Assembly: GCF_000340375.1 (NCBI RefSeq)
Contig: NZ_KB446647.1
Coordinates: 322,166-386,165 of the forward strand
Length of the DNA stretch: 64,000 bases
Direction of reading: 5' to 3'
DNA from: Eggerthia catenaformis OT 569 = DSM 20559
GTDB lineage: Bacteria; Bacillota_I; Bacilli_A; Erysipelotrichales; Coprobacillaceae
Both the position numbers and the translations under genes were made by a program. Every line of letters starts with the position of its first letter. The first letter of the stretch is position 1. Of the stretch, positions 54,857 through 64,000 are shown in pieces. Below the pieces are notes generated by a model. That model was not told the origin of the DNA and did no database searches. It was given only the letters and a program-made list of their open reading frames with translations.

Positions 54857-57511
54857 TTATTTACCTAATTTTTCTTTAACAGCAGCCTGAGCAGCAGCTA
54901 AACGAGCTAAAGGTACTCTAAATGGAGAACATGATACATAAGTTAATCCTACATTATGACAGAACTCAACTGTCTTAGGATCTCCACCATGTTCACCACA
55001 GATACCAAGTTTGATATCTGGACGAGTAGATTTACCCTTTTCAACTGACATCTTAACTAACTGACCAACACCATCAACATCAATAGTTGCAAATGGATCA
55101 TGTTCATAGATATTATTTGCATAATAATCACCTAAGAATTTACCTGCATCATCTCTAGAGAATCCAAATGTCATCTGAGTTAAGTCATTTGTACCAAATG
55201 AGAAGAATTCAGCTTCTTGAGCAATCTTATCAGCAGTTAAGGCAGCTCTTGGAATCTCAATCATAGTACCTACATGATACTTCATATCTAATCCGCTTTC
55301 AGCAATAATAGCATCAGCAGTAGCAACAACTGTCTTCTTAACAAAGCTTAATTCTTTTACTTCACCAACTAAAGGAATCATAATTTCAGGTTCAATTAAT
55401 GTGCCGGTTTCTTTAGAAACATTAATAGCAGCTTCAATTACAGCTCTTGTCTGCATAGCAGCAATTTCCGGATATGTAACAGCTAATCGGCAGCCACGAT
55501 GACCCATCATTGGATTGAATTCCTTTAGTGATTCAACACGTTCTTTTAATGCTTCAAAAGTCATTCCTAAACTTTCAGCTAATGGAGCAATTTCTTCATC
55601 AGTATGAGGTAAGAATTCATGTAAAGGAGGATCTAAGAAACGAATATTAACTCCGTATTTACCCATTGTTCTATATAAATTCTCAAAGTCTTCTCTCTGA
55701 TATGGAAGAATATTAGATAATGCCTCTTCCCTAGCTTCAAGTGTTTCAGCAGTAATCATACGGCGGAAGTTAAAGATTCTTTCTTCGTCAAAGAACATAT
55801 GTTCAGTACGGCAAAGACCAATACCTTCAGCACCAAATTCTTTAGCCTGTTTTGCATCTCTTGGATTATCAGCATTCGTTCTAACCTTTAATTTTCTTGC
55901 TTCATCAGCCCATTCCATAAATTTAGCAAAATTACCGCCAATTTCAGGAGCAACAGTCTTAATCTGTTCAGCAAAAACTTCACCAGTAGAACCATTTAAT
56001 GATAACCAGTCACCTTCATGTAATACTCTGCCATCTGGTAATACAACAGTCTTATCAGCTTCAGAAACTTTTAAAGAACCGCATCCAGATACACAACAAG
56101 TACCCATACCACGAGCAACAACAGCAGCATGTGAAGTCATACCGCCACGTACAGTTAAGATACCATGAGCTAAGTTCATACCTTCAATATCTTCCGGAGA
56201 AGTTTCATTACGTACTAAGATCATATCCTGTACGCCATTTTCTTTAGCTGCCATAACATCTTCAGCAGTAAAATATAAATGACCTGTAGCAGCACCCGGA
56301 GAAGCAGCTAATCCGGTAGCAACAGCTTTTGCCGCTTTATATGAATCATTGTCAAAGTTTGGATGTAATAACTGATCTAAAGCCTTTGGATCAACCATTA
56401 ATAAAGCCTGGTCTTTAGAGATCATACCTTCATCAACCATCTCAACAGCAATTCTTAATGCAGCTTGAGCAGTTCTCTTACCATTACGAGTCTGTAGCAT
56501 ATATAATCTACCATCTTCAATAGTAAATTCCATATCCTGCATATCTTTATAATGAGATTCTAATGTTTCACAGATCTTAACAAATTGATTATAACAATCA
56601 GGCATCTGCTCATGTAAGGCAGCAATTGGACTAGGTGTTCTTACACCGGATACAACGTCTTCACCCTGAGCATTCATTAAATATTCACCATATAATACAT
56701 TTTCACCAGTAGCCGGGTTTCTAGTAAAGGCAACACCAGTACCGGAAGTTTCTGAACGGTTACCGTAAACCATCTGTTGTACATTAACAGCTGTACCCCA
56801 AGAACCTGGAATATCATTTAAACGACGATAAGTGATGGCACGATCATTGTTCCAAGAACCAAATACTGCACCAATAGCAGCCATCAGCTGTTCTTCAGGT
56901 TTCTGAGGGAAACCAGCTGGATCAAGTTCAGCAAATTCTTTCTTATAAACTTCAACAACTTCTTTTAAATCTTCAGCAGTTAAGTCTAAATCGTTCTCTA
57001 AGCCTTTCTGTTCTTTAATAGCATCAAACTGATGTTCAAATTTCTCTCTTGGGAAGTTTCTTACAACATCAGCAAACATCTGAATAAAACGACGATATGA
57101 ATCATATACAAAACGTTCATTGCCAGTATCTTTTGCGAATTGAGCAGCAACCTCATCATTAAGACCTAAGTTTAATACAGTATCCATCATACCCGGCATA
57201 GATTCTCTTGCACCGGAACGTACAGAAACCAATAATGGATTCTCAGGATTGCCAAATTCTCTTCCTGTAATTTTTTCAAGTTCTCTAAGATTAGCTAAAA
57301 CTTCTGCTTTCATTTCATCAGTCATTTGAGCTCCATCTTCATAATACTTAGTACAAGCTTCAGTAGAAACAGTGAAACCTTGTGGAACAGGTAATCCAAT
57401 ACCAGTCATTTCTGCCAAGTTTGCACCTTTACCACCAAGAAGTTCTTTTTTCTTGCTAAGTGGCATATCTAAAGCAGCACCTTCTTTGAAAAGGTAAACA
57501 TACTTTTTCAT
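54857..57511 (-). CDS. ppdK: Pyruvate, phosphate dikinase
   Basis: Interconverts pyruvate, ATP and Pi with PEP, AMP and PPi; in anaerobes it often serves PPi-linked glycolysis. ATP-grasp N-terminus GGKGANLAEMTGIGLPVPQG, central phospho-His motif GGMTSHAAVVARGMG and C-terminal PEP site GLCRTEHMFF, MGHRGCRL and FGTNDLTQMTFG. The ATG at 57511 follows AAGGAGG; 884 residues is normal. Codon choice looks tuned for high expression. Confidence 0.97.
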   Translation of the reverse strand: MKKYVYLFKEGAALDMPLSKKKELLGGKGANLAEMTGIGLPVPQGFTVSTEACTKYYEDGAQMTDEMKAEVLANLRELEKITGREFGNPENPLLVSVRSGARESMPGMMDTVLNLGLNDEVAAQFAKDTGNERFVYDSYRRFIQMFADVVRNFPREKFEHQFDAIKEQKGLENDLDLTAEDLKEVVEVYKKEFAELDPAGFPQKPEEQLMAAIGAVFGSWNNDRAITYRRLNDIPGSWGTAVNVQQMVYGNRSETSGTGVAFTRNPATGENVLYGEYLMNAQGEDVVSGVRTPSPIAALHEQMPDCYNQFVKICETLESHYKDMQDMEFTIEDGRLYMLQTRNGKRTAQAALRIAVEMVDEGMISKDQALLMVDPKALDQLLHPNFDNDSYKAAKAVATGLAASPGAATGHLYFTAEDVMAAKENGVQDMILVRNETSPEDIEGMNLAHGILTVRGGMTSHAAVVARGMGTCCVSGCGSLKVSEADKTVVLPDGRVLHEGDWLSLNGSTGEVFAEQIKTVAPEIGGNFAKFMEWADEARKLKVRTNADNPRDAKQAKEFGAEGIGLCRTEHMFFDEERIFNFRRMITAETLEAREEALSNILPYQREDFENLYRTMGKYGVNIRFLDPPLHEFLPHTDEEIAPLAESLGMTFEALKERVESLKEFNPMMGHRGCRLAVTYPEIAAMQTRAVIEAAINVSKETGTLIEPEIMIPLVGEVKELSFVKKTVVATADAIIAESGLDMKYHVGTMIEIPRAALTADKIAQEAEFFSFGTNDLTQMTFGFSRDDAGKFLGDYYANNIYEHDPFATIDVDGVGQLVKMSVEKGKSTRPDIKLGICGEHGGDPKTVEFCHNVGLTYVSCSPFRVPLARLAAAQAAVKEKLGK

Positions 57512-57620
57512 ATTCAATCCTCCTTATTAATAACTGAAGATAGTATACACCATCATGTATCTTTCAAGCAAGCAATTTCACCTAATTTCAGTTGATAAAC
57601 TTAAAAATGTTATACAAATC

Positions 57621-57649
57621 AAAAGAAGTAAGATTATCTTACTTCTTTT
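57621..57649 (-). terminator. Hairpin at the DEAD-box gene 3' end
   Basis: A perfect stem of at least 12 bp (AAAAGAAGTAAG / CTTACTTCTTTT) overlaps the stop codon. The downstream T content is modest. Confidence 0.55.
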
Positions 57650-59193
57650 GCAAACTCTAATTTTATTCTTGTTCCTTTTATTTTTTTATTAAAACAGTTC
57701 TTAACAGTTTTCTTTGAAACCTTACTATTAATATCTACAAAAGTAAATTTTCTCTTAATAACAATTTCTCCGATATCATCTTTTCTAATCTTACCAAATT
57801 CAATAAGAAAATCCTTAACTTTTGTTTTATTGAGTTTTTCATTGCTTCCAGCATTTAAGAAAATACGATCATATTTTTTTGAAGACTTATTAAAATCATC
57901 ATCTTTATACTCAAATGCAAGTCTTGAAGAATAATTCATTTTAAGTAAAGCGGCTAAAACATCGTCCTTTAAACGGTTAGGAACGTCTTTGACAACATCC
58001 ATGAACTCCTGATATTTTCCAGCATCTAAAATATGTTGTACATCCTCTAATAATTCTTTGATTTTTTGATTAAAAATATCATCAACAGATGGAATCTTAA
58101 GCTCTTCAAAATGTGATTTTGTTTTACGCTCAATTGATCTTAAATAATTGATTTCTCTTGGTGATACAAAGCTATAAGCAATACCGGTTTGCCCTGCTCT
58201 TCCGGTACGTCCAATACGGTGAATATAAAGTTCATCTTCCTGTGGAAGTTCATAATTAATAACATGGGAGACATGATCAACATCAATTCCTCTAGCAGCC
58301 ACATCAGTAGCAATCAGTATCGGAATCTGTTTTTCCTTAAAACGTCTTAATGTACGCATTCTTGCATCCTGATCAATATCTCCATGAATACTGGCTACAT
58401 GAAATTTATGAGTAGCCAGCTGATTAGTCAACTCATCAACACTTCTCTTCGTACGACAAAAAATAATAATAGACTCTTTTTCAATAGAATCCAATACTCG
58501 GCATACTGCTTCAAACTTAACATTGTTTTTAACAACATAGAAATACTGTTTAACAGTTGTTGCAGTTTTCTGAACAGATTTGATCTGAATATGTTCATAA
58601 TCTTCTTTCATATATGAAGAGGCAATCTTTTTTATACCCTCCGGCATAGTGGCTGAAAACAAAATAGTTTGACGTTCTAACGGTACTGAAGATAAAATTG
58701 TTTCAATATCTTCAATAAATCCCATATTAAGCATTTCATCAGCTTCATCTAGCACAAAGTAATGAATACCATCAAGTTTCAAAACTTTTCTTCTCATCAG
58801 ATCCATAACTCTTCCCGGTGTTCCAATCACAATATCAACACCGCTTTTGATTGTACGAATCTGTTTTTCAATATTACTTCCTCCATAAACACAGGTATAT
58901 CTTAATCCTGTGAAATGACCAATCCTTGTCAGTTCCTCATAAATCTGCAAAGCTAACTCTCTGGTAGGTGAAAGGATAATTGCCTGAACTCTTTCTCCGG
59001 GTTGAATCTTAGAAAGAAGCACACTGCCAAAAGCCAATGTTTTTCCGGTTCCAGTCTGTGCCTGACCAATTACATCCTTCCCGGTTAATAAAACCGGAAT
59101 AGATTTCTCCTGAATAGGTGATGGGGAAACAAACCCCATTTTTTCTATTCCTTTTTGAATATCATCTGATAAGTTTAATTCTTTAAAATTCAT
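57634..59193 (-). CDS. DEAD-box RNA helicase with DbpA-type RNA-binding domain
   Basis: ATP-dependent RNA helicase, 519 residues. Q motif, Walker A AQTGTGKT, PTRELA, DEAD, SATMP, and HRIGRTGRAGQTG are all present. The C-terminal ~75 residues (RIFLNAGSNEKLNKTKVKDF onward) match the DbpA/CsdA RNA-binding domain, which suggests a role in ribosome assembly or cold-stress RNA remodelling. Confidence 0.92.
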   Translation of the reverse strand: MNFKELNLSDDIQKGIEKMGFVSPSPIQEKSIPVLLTGKDVIGQAQTGTGKTLAFGSVLLSKIQPGERVQAIILSPTRELALQIYEELTRIGHFTGLRYTCVYGGSNIEKQIRTIKSGVDIVIGTPGRVMDLMRRKVLKLDGIHYFVLDEADEMLNMGFIEDIETILSSVPLERQTILFSATMPEGIKKIASSYMKEDYEHIQIKSVQKTATTVKQYFYVVKNNVKFEAVCRVLDSIEKESIIIFCRTKRSVDELTNQLATHKFHVASIHGDIDQDARMRTLRRFKEKQIPILIATDVAARGIDVDHVSHVINYELPQEDELYIHRIGRTGRAGQTGIAYSFVSPREINYLRSIERKTKSHFEELKIPSVDDIFNQKIKELLEDVQHILDAGKYQEFMDVVKDVPNRLKDDVLAALLKMNYSSRLAFEYKDDDFNKSSKKYDRIFLNAGSNEKLNKTKVKDFLIEFGKIRKDDIGEIVIKRKFTFVDINSKVSKKTVKNCFNKKIKGTRIKLEFAKEVR

Positions 59194-59257
59194 TTCTTTC
59201 CTCGTTTCTTTTAGTCAAATGAGTTTATCATGTTTTCTAGCTATCCACAAGTAAAAT

Positions 59258-60823
59258 TTAATAATTATGTAATATATACGCTCTAACTAACGAAATAAAA
59301 TATAATGAGCCTGTAATAAACATATTCTTTTTATATTTTATGGCATTATCAACAGCAGTTTTCCAGTCTTCTTTTTTAACAGGAAAATCCTCAGCCAGCT
59401 GATCATAAGAAGCAGCTCGGGGATGATCAAAGGTACAGACTGTAACATCATCAGTTAATTTTAATAATGTCTTTATCATTTCATGTGTATCTTTATCTCT
59501 TAATGCCGAATAAATAATTCCAAATCCAACATAATTTTTTGCAGTTTCATAAAAAGCATTCATTCCTTCTTTATTATGTGCTCCATCAATTATAATCACA
59601 GGATTATCATAAATGCATTCAAAACGTCCTGCCCATTCAGCTTGTTTAAATCCTCTCTCTAAATCATCATTATCAAAAGGAAATCTATCTCTGATATATT
59701 CTAAGACGTTAATAGCTAAAAGACTGTTATTAATCTGATAGAAAGCATTTGTATTTAATTCAATATGATAATGATGATAGTCATAAACAATAGGAGTATA
59801 TCCTTTTATATTGTATGCTTTGTTAATACATATCAAATGAGAATGATATTTTTGGCAGGTATCTCTAAAAACTTCTAAACAGTCTTCTCGAACTTCTCCG
59901 GTCATATAATCAATTCCCTCTTTAACAATACCGGCTTTATTGAATGCTATCTCTTTATATGATGAGCCAAGATAATCGGTATGATCTAATCCTATATTTG
60001 TATTAACAGCCAAAATAGGCATAATAATATTGGTAGCATCCAGCAATCCGCCTAATCCTACTTCATATAAAACAATATCAGTTGCCCTATAAAGAAAATA
60101 AACAACAGATACAAATACTTCTATTTCAAACATAGAAAGATGGTAATATAAAAATACATTCATATACCTATTTATGATTTTGATAAATATTTTTTCATCA
60201 ATAGAATGATCATCACTTTTTATAATTTCCAGACGATTAATAAGAGCCGGTGAAGTAAACATACCTACTGTATATCCCGATGTCTTCAATACTTCCTTAA
60301 TATAATTAATTGTTGATCCTTTTCCATTAGTCCCGCCAACATGAATGCATGTTAATGCTTTTTGAAAGTCAAAAAAGGAAATCATACATTCTTTAAAATG
60401 ATCTAGCGAGTAAACACGATGGGGCAGCTTTTCAATAAATTCTCTTGCTTTTTCATAATTCTTAAAAGAGGCCGATAAAGGAAGGATTTTTACCATAGTA
60501 TTTTCTGAAGATACAAGATAGCCCAATTTTTTAAAAAACGGAATGGAAGAAAAAGAAACATGAAGAACTATCCTAGAAAACCCTATTGTTTCAGCAGCTG
60601 TTAACAGTTCTCTAAATATTTCTTCTTGAATAGCCCCCGGAGCAGCATAAAGATATGTTACTTTTTCCATTTTATAAAGCTGAATAAATCCTACCAGATT
60701 GTTATTTTCAATGGCACATAAAGTTACAGTTCCCGGCTGATGTAATCTTATTGTTATATGAAGCATATCACCTAAATGAAGAACTTTAGGCTCAGTACTA
60801 TTATTAAGTAATTCTATATGCAT
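59258..60823 (-). CDS. folC: GNAT-like domain fused to FolC-type folylpolyglutamate synthase
   Basis: Residues ~130-521 are a Mur-ligase-like folylpolyglutamate/dihydrofolate synthase, with P-loop HVGGTNGKGSTINY (near 160), FTSPALINRLE, YEVGLGGLLDATN, TNIGLDHTDYLG and DGAHNKEGM. Residues 1-115 form a GNAT-like N-acetyltransferase fold ending in PFFKKLGYLV. Standard FolC lacks this extension. The frame and spacing give no sign of a fused pseudogene. The C-terminal part extends tetrahydrofolates with glutamate; the role of the N-terminal domain is unknown. Confidence 0.85.
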   Translation of the reverse strand: MHIELLNNSTEPKVLHLGDMLHITIRLHQPGTVTLCAIENNNLVGFIQLYKMEKVTYLYAAPGAIQEEIFRELLTAAETIGFSRIVLHVSFSSIPFFKKLGYLVSSENTMVKILPLSASFKNYEKAREFIEKLPHRVYSLDHFKECMISFFDFQKALTCIHVGGTNGKGSTINYIKEVLKTSGYTVGMFTSPALINRLEIIKSDDHSIDEKIFIKIINRYMNVFLYYHLSMFEIEVFVSVVYFLYRATDIVLYEVGLGGLLDATNIIMPILAVNTNIGLDHTDYLGSSYKEIAFNKAGIVKEGIDYMTGEVREDCLEVFRDTCQKYHSHLICINKAYNIKGYTPIVYDYHHYHIELNTNAFYQINNSLLAINVLEYIRDRFPFDNDDLERGFKQAEWAGRFECIYDNPVIIIDGAHNKEGMNAFYETAKNYVGFGIIYSALRDKDTHEMIKTLLKLTDDVTVCTFDHPRAASYDQLAEDFPVKKEDWKTAVDNAIKYKKNMFITGSLYFISLVRAYILHNY

Positions 60824-60838
60824 ATAAATCTCCTAAAA

Positions 60839-60860
60839 AAAGGATGGTTCCCCATCCTTT
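60839..60860 (-). terminator. Terminator between darA and folC
   Basis: The stem AAAGGATGG / CCATCCTTT with a four-base loop is followed on the minus strand by TTTTAGG. It lies 15 bp before the folC start, so it may attenuate rather than stop transcription. Confidence 0.7.
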
Positions 60861-61185
60861 AGATTTTTTCAAATCTATCAATATCCAATACAAAAATTGT
60901 AGCTCCGCCTACTAAAATATCAACCATGATAGGAGTAAAAAATTCACCCATTTCAGTAGGTGGTACAGTAGGTTCTTTTTCTACCCTCTTTTTTGCATGA
61001 TTCTTTATTATTTCAATAGCAGCATCCACTCTGTCATCATTAGTTCCAATAAAAAAAGTTGTATTTCCTTTTTTTAGAAAACCGCCACTTGTTGCTAATT
61101 TAGTAACAAAGAAACCGCCTTCTGTTAAAGAAGTCTGAACGAGAGAACTATCATCATTATTTACAATAGCCATAATCAATTTCAT
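60859..61185 (-). CDS. darA: PII-like cyclic-di-AMP receptor (DarA/PstA)
   Basis: 108-residue PII-like trimeric protein that binds c-di-AMP. The sequence follows the family closely: MKLIMAIVNNDDSSLVQTSL, then FFVTKLATSGGFLKKGNTTF, a B-loop of ordinary length, and a C-terminal VGGATIFVLDIDRFEKI. The downstream target in the cell is not established. It is upstream of folC. Confidence 0.93.
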   Translation of the reverse strand: MKLIMAIVNNDDSSLVQTSLTEGGFFVTKLATSGGFLKKGNTTFFIGTNDDRVDAAIEIIKNHAKKRVEKEPTVPPTEMGEFFTPIMVDILVGGATIFVLDIDRFEKI

Positions 61186-61273
61186 ATTCGTCTACCTCCT
61201 AGAAAAACATTCTAGCATACAAGCATAAAAAAAGCTAGGAAGTCTTAACCGTGATATTTCTTTTTAAATATAG

Positions 61274-61279
61274 TATAAT
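61274..61279 (+). promoter_or_regulatory. -10 element of the mutY promoter
   Basis: TATAAT sits 20 bases before the ATG at 61300 and is followed by AAGGAG. The -35 is not obvious. Confidence 0.4.
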
Positions 61280-61299
61280 GTGAAATCAAGGAGAACTCT

Positions 61300-62304
61300 A
61301 TGCAATCAGAATTAATACGTTGGTATATACACAATAAAAGAAAGCTGCCTTTTAGAGATATTAGAGATCCCTATAAAATATGGATTTCAGAAATTATGCT
61401 TCAACAGACAACTGTTCAGGCAGTTATTCCTTATTATCTTCATTTTATTGAAGTCTTTCCGGATATTAAAACACTGGCAAAAGCTTCATTAGATGATGTC
61501 TATAAGTGTTGGGAAGGTCTGGGATACTATCGCCGAGCTAAACATATCTATGAAACAGCACAGATTATTCATATAAAGTATCATGATACCTTTCCTGATG
61601 ATTATAATACTATTTTATCATTAAAAGGAATTGGACCTTATACTGCCGGTGCTATCTGCAGTTTTGCTTTTAATCAAAGCTATGGAGCTATTGACGGCAA
61701 TGCTTTAAGAGTACTATCAAGAGTCTATAGAATATCTGATAACATTGCTTTAAATAAGACCGTTAATACAATCAGAAATTTGGCTAATCAATTAATTGTT
61801 GGCTATGATTCCAGTTCCTTTAATCAGGGTCTCATGGATTTAGCAAATGCAATATGTAAACCTTTAAATCCTTTATGTAAAGAGTGTCCCTTAAATAAGG
61901 TTTGTAAAGCTTATCATTATCATGAAGAAAAAGTTCTTCCTATTAATATCAAGAAAATCAAAAAGACAGAAACAAGTTATATTACTGGATATATTACTTA
62001 TCAAAATAAGATTATGCTGATTAAAAATAAATCAGGATTATTAGAAAATATGTACGGTCTCCTTCAATATGAAGCAGAAAGTCCTTATACATTTATAGAA
62101 TATTTTTACAATGAATACCATGCTGATTTAACTGTTAATGCATTTATCAAAGATTTTAAACATATCTTTACTCATCGTACATGGTATATGCATGTTTATC
62201 ATTTTACCCTAAACAAAGATATTCCTGCACTTTTTTCTTCATATGATACTCTCACTATCCCTACTGCTCATAAAAAAATATTAGATTATATAAATAAAAC
62301 ATAA
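61300..62304 (+). CDS. mutY: A/G-specific adenine glycosylase MutY
   Basis: Removes adenine mispaired with 8-oxoguanine. HhH-GPD core with catalytic Glu in WISEIMLQQTTV, GLGYYRRAKHI, hairpin LSLKGIGPYTAGAI and catalytic Asp in AIDGNALRVL. The [4Fe-4S] loop is CKPLNPLCKECPLNKVCKAY with normal spacing. The usual LPWR near the N-terminus reads LPFR. A short C-terminal NUDIX-like domain is present. Confidence 0.94.
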   Translation: MQSELIRWYIHNKRKLPFRDIRDPYKIWISEIMLQQTTVQAVIPYYLHFIEVFPDIKTLAKASLDDVYKCWEGLGYYRRAKHIYETAQIIHIKYHDTFPDDYNTILSLKGIGPYTAGAICSFAFNQSYGAIDGNALRVLSRVYRISDNIALNKTVNTIRNLANQLIVGYDSSSFNQGLMDLANAICKPLNPLCKECPLNKVCKAYHYHEEKVLPINIKKIKKTETSYITGYITYQNKIMLIKNKSGLLENMYGLLQYEAESPYTFIEYFYNEYHADLTVNAFIKDFKHIFTHRTWYMHVYHFTLNKDIPALFSSYDTLTIPTAHKKILDYINKT

Positions 62305-62330
62305 AACAGGATTACAATCAATCCTGTTTT
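62303..62330. terminator. Bidirectional terminator between mutY and phoH
   Basis: The stem AAAACAGGATT / AATCCTGTTTT with a six-base loop lies between the convergent genes, with a T tract on the plus strand and an A/T-rich flank on the other. Confidence 0.8.
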
Positions 62331-63265
62331 TCATTATTGTATTTTTCAATAATTCTTGCTACTACCGGATGTCTAATAACATCTGCTGCATTTAAATAGA
62401 CAAACTGTATACCTTTTACATCAGTCAATAAACAAGAAGCTTTCTTTAATCCCGATTCAGACTGATGAGGTAAATCTATCTGTGTAATATCACCAGTAAT
62501 AATCATTTTTGAATTAAAGCCGAGTCTTGTTAAAAACATCTTCATCTGATTATTTGTTGTATTCTGCGCTTCATCTAAAATAATATAAGCATCTTCTAAT
62601 GTGCGTCCTCTCATATAAGCTAGTGGAGCAATTTCAATAATCTCTTTTTCGATCATTCTTTCTGTTTTCTCAGCTCCCAGCATATCATACAAAGCATCAT
62701 ATAAAGGTCTTAGATACGGATCAGCTTTCTCTTTTAAATCCCCCGGAAGAAATCCTAAAGACTCTCCTGCTTCAACAGCAGGTCTAGTAAGAATTATCTT
62801 TTTGACCTCATTATTTTTTAAAGCCTGGACCGCAAATATTACTGCAAGATATGTCTTTCCTGTCCCGGCAGGTCCAATCGCAAAAACAATATCATTCTTT
62901 TTTAACGACTGATAATAGACTTTCTGTCCAATAGTCTTGGGAGTAATCAGCTTTCCTGAATAAGTACGAGCAATATGTATATTATAAAGCTGATCCATAG
63001 CAGCCAGAGATCCGGATCTACCCAAAGAAATAGCATATAAGATTTCTTTATCCGTAATTAAAATATGTTTTTTTGATAGATTCAATAAATGCTCAATAAC
63101 TTGTTCAAGTTCTTTATTACCCTGTTTCAGAATAATCTGATCTCCTCGAACATTAATATCTGTCTGGAATTCATCACCAAGTAAGGTAATATTCTCTTCA
63201 TTGACACCACAAAAAAGCTGTATTTCTTCCATTGTGTAATTATCTAGTTTTATAACTTTCTCCAA
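62318..63265 (-). CDS. phoH: PhoH-family ATPase
   Basis: Cytoplasmic ATPase of the PhoH family, implicated in RNA metabolism. Walker A is IGPAGTGKTYLAV (near residue 135), followed by LTRPAVEAGESLGFLPGD, Walker B YIILDEAQNTT and a C-terminal GDITQIDLP. The start codon is TTG with GAGGTGAG upstream. 315 residues is the usual length. Confidence 0.94.
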   Translation of the reverse strand: MEKVIKLDNYTMEEIQLFCGVNEENITLLGDEFQTDINVRGDQIILKQGNKELEQVIEHLLNLSKKHILITDKEILYAISLGRSGSLAAMDQLYNIHIARTYSGKLITPKTIGQKVYYQSLKKNDIVFAIGPAGTGKTYLAVIFAVQALKNNEVKKIILTRPAVEAGESLGFLPGDLKEKADPYLRPLYDALYDMLGAEKTERMIEKEIIEIAPLAYMRGRTLEDAYIILDEAQNTTNNQMKMFLTRLGFNSKMIITGDITQIDLPHQSESGLKKASCLLTDVKGIQFVYLNAADVIRHPVVARIIEKYNNEKQD

Positions 63266-63287
63266 TTATCTCACCTCTGTATGAAAA

Positions 63288-63308
63288 AAAGAGTCCATAG
63301 ACTCCTTT
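63288..63308 (-). terminator. Terminator of rpsU
   Basis: The stem GAGTC / GACTC with a four-base loop is extended by AAG/CTTT pairs and followed on the minus strand by a run of T. Confidence 0.7.
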
Positions 63309-63310
63309 CT

Positions 63311-63496
63311 TTATTTTCTTCTTTTACGCTGATTTTTTCTTGCAGCTTCAGATTTCATTTTTCTCTTTAAGCCAGGTTTTACATAAAACTCTCTCTTACG
63401 AGCTTCAGCAAGGGTTCCTGTTCTAGAAACTTGTCTTTTAAAACGACGTAAAGCATCATCTAAAGATTCATTTTCTCTCACTACAGTCTTAGCCAT
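63311..63496 (-). CDS. rpsU: 30S ribosomal protein S21
   Basis: 61-residue basic protein, [20 protein letters not shown] with a Lys/Arg-rich tail. S21 helps mRNA base-pairing with 16S rRNA on the platform of the small subunit. It has its own strong promoter (63533-63561) and terminator. Confidence 0.97.
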   Translation of the reverse strand: MAKTVVRENESLDDALRRFKRQVSRTGTLAEARKREFYVKPGLKRKMKSEAARKNQRKRRK

Positions 63497-63532
63497 CGGA
63501 CATTCCCCCCTTTGCTTTTAATTTTCTACCTG

Positions 63533-63561
63533 ATTATATATTATTTGTTCAGTAAATGCAA
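63533..63561 (-). promoter_or_regulatory. Promoter of rpsU
   Basis: On the minus strand TTGCAT (63556-63561), a 17-base spacer and TATAAT (63533-63538) lie 37 bases upstream of the ATG. A G-rich ribosome site (GGGGGG) follows. Confidence 0.7.
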
Positions 63562-63584
63562 CCATGTTTTTAAAATTAGAAATC

Positions 63585-64000
63585 TTAGTCTAATAAAGCA
63601 ACACCGGCACTGGCTCCAATTCTTGAAGCCCCTGCTTCAATCATTGCTATCATTTCTTCATGAGTATGAATACCGCCACTTGCTTTTACTAAAGCCTTAT
63701 TAGCTACTGTATCTTTCATAAGCTTCACATCAGCAATTGTTGCTCCGCCATTAGAAAAGCCGGTAGATGTTTTAACAAAATCCGCTCCTGCCTCAACAGA
63801 AAGCTGACAGGCTCTGATTTTTTCTTCATCAGTTAAAAGACATGCTTCTATGATAACCTTTGTTAGAGCACCTTTAGCAGCTTCAACAACTGCTTTAATA
63901 TCCTCAAGAACAAGCTGATTATTGCCATCTTTTAAAGCACCTACATTAATAACCATATCTACCTCAACTGCTCCATTATCGACAGCATTTTTAGCTTCAT
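63585..64000 (-). CDS. deoC: Deoxyribose-phosphate aldolase, C-terminal part (runs off the window)
   Basis: Class I aldolase that cleaves deoxyribose 5-phosphate to acetaldehyde and glyceraldehyde 3-phosphate in nucleoside breakdown. The visible 138 codons include [28 protein letters not shown] and the Schiff-base Lys segment [15 protein letters not shown], then [12 protein letters not shown] and [10 protein letters not shown]. The frame remains open to base 64000, so the N-terminal ~85 residues lie outside. Confidence 0.93.
   Translation of the reverse strand, partial: EAKNAVDNGAVEVDMVINVGALKDGNNQLVLEDIKAVVEAAKGALTKVIIEACLLTDEEKIRACQLSVEAGADFVKTSTGFSNGGATIADVKLMKDTVANKALVKASGGIHTHEEMIAMIEAGASRIGASAGVALLD

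Noticed and set aside
61300-62304. MutY LPWR motif reading LPFR as a sign of inactivation
   Set aside because: The catalytic Glu and Asp and the iron-sulfur loop are intact; a Trp-to-Phe change is mild.

Overview
The window is AT-rich (roughly one third G+C by eye) and comes from a low-GC Gram-positive bacterium (Bacillota). Gene content and order fit an Erysipelotrichia/Coprobacillaceae-type gut or oral anaerobe. The reasons are several syntenic blocks shared with Bacillus: rnjB-ftsK/spoIIIE, rnhC/cvpA-mutS2-uvrC, pcrA-ligA-camS, ylbF-rsmD-coaD. Others are PyrD type B with PyrK, pyruvate phosphate dikinase, a c-di-AMP receptor and a malolactic-type enzyme. No sporulation gene is visible. The species assignment is inference.

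Layout. 1-1471: complete IS3-family element whose left terminal repeat begins at base 1. 1.5-21.8 kb: housekeeping block, mostly minus strand. It holds a BMP-family lipoprotein, FtsK, RNase J2-like protein, a small membrane protein, tRNA-Arg(TCT), a phosphoesterase, a VanY-like protein, UvrC, MutS2, CvpA, RNase HIII-like protein (plus strand), BrnQ, a manganese/zinc ABC transporter with operator-like palindromes, and a HerA/DUF853 ATPase. 21.8-38.9 kb: accessory island. It contains an IS110 element (with a probable bridge-RNA leader), an IS30 element inserted in an IS3 remnant, a malolactic-type enzyme, a two-zinc-ribbon protein, an Imm51 immunity gene, several orphan small membrane proteins and fragments of an integrative conjugative element (relaxase tail, two CD1845-type genes). 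At least ten genes here are freshly broken by single stops, one-base indels or a 7-bp duplication. 38.9-64 kb: housekeeping again. It holds RlmD, CamS, LigA, PcrA, PyrD/PyrK, CoaD, RsmD, YlbF, FtsW/RodA, UPF0223, peptide deformylase, a DprA-like/rhomboid/flavodoxin-like cluster, PPDK, a DEAD-box helicase, a GNAT-FolC fusion, a c-di-AMP receptor, MutY, PhoH, ribosomal S21 and the 3' part of deoC.

How genes work together. DNA repair and genome maintenance are heavily represented (UvrC, MutS2, PcrA, LigA, MutY, FtsK, a DprA-like protein). The metal ABC operon looks controlled by a DtxR/MntR-type regulator, and a third copy of its operator lies next to the IS3 element, pointing to another regulated gene left of the window.

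The most interesting observations are three intact core-locus proteins that appear to have lost catalytic residues (RNase HIII-like, VanY-like, RNase J2-like), the putative IS110 bridge RNA, the fresh pseudogene cluster of immunity/ICE cargo, the GNAT-FolC fusion and a strongly diverged DprA. All family calls come from reading motifs by eye; no database search was run.
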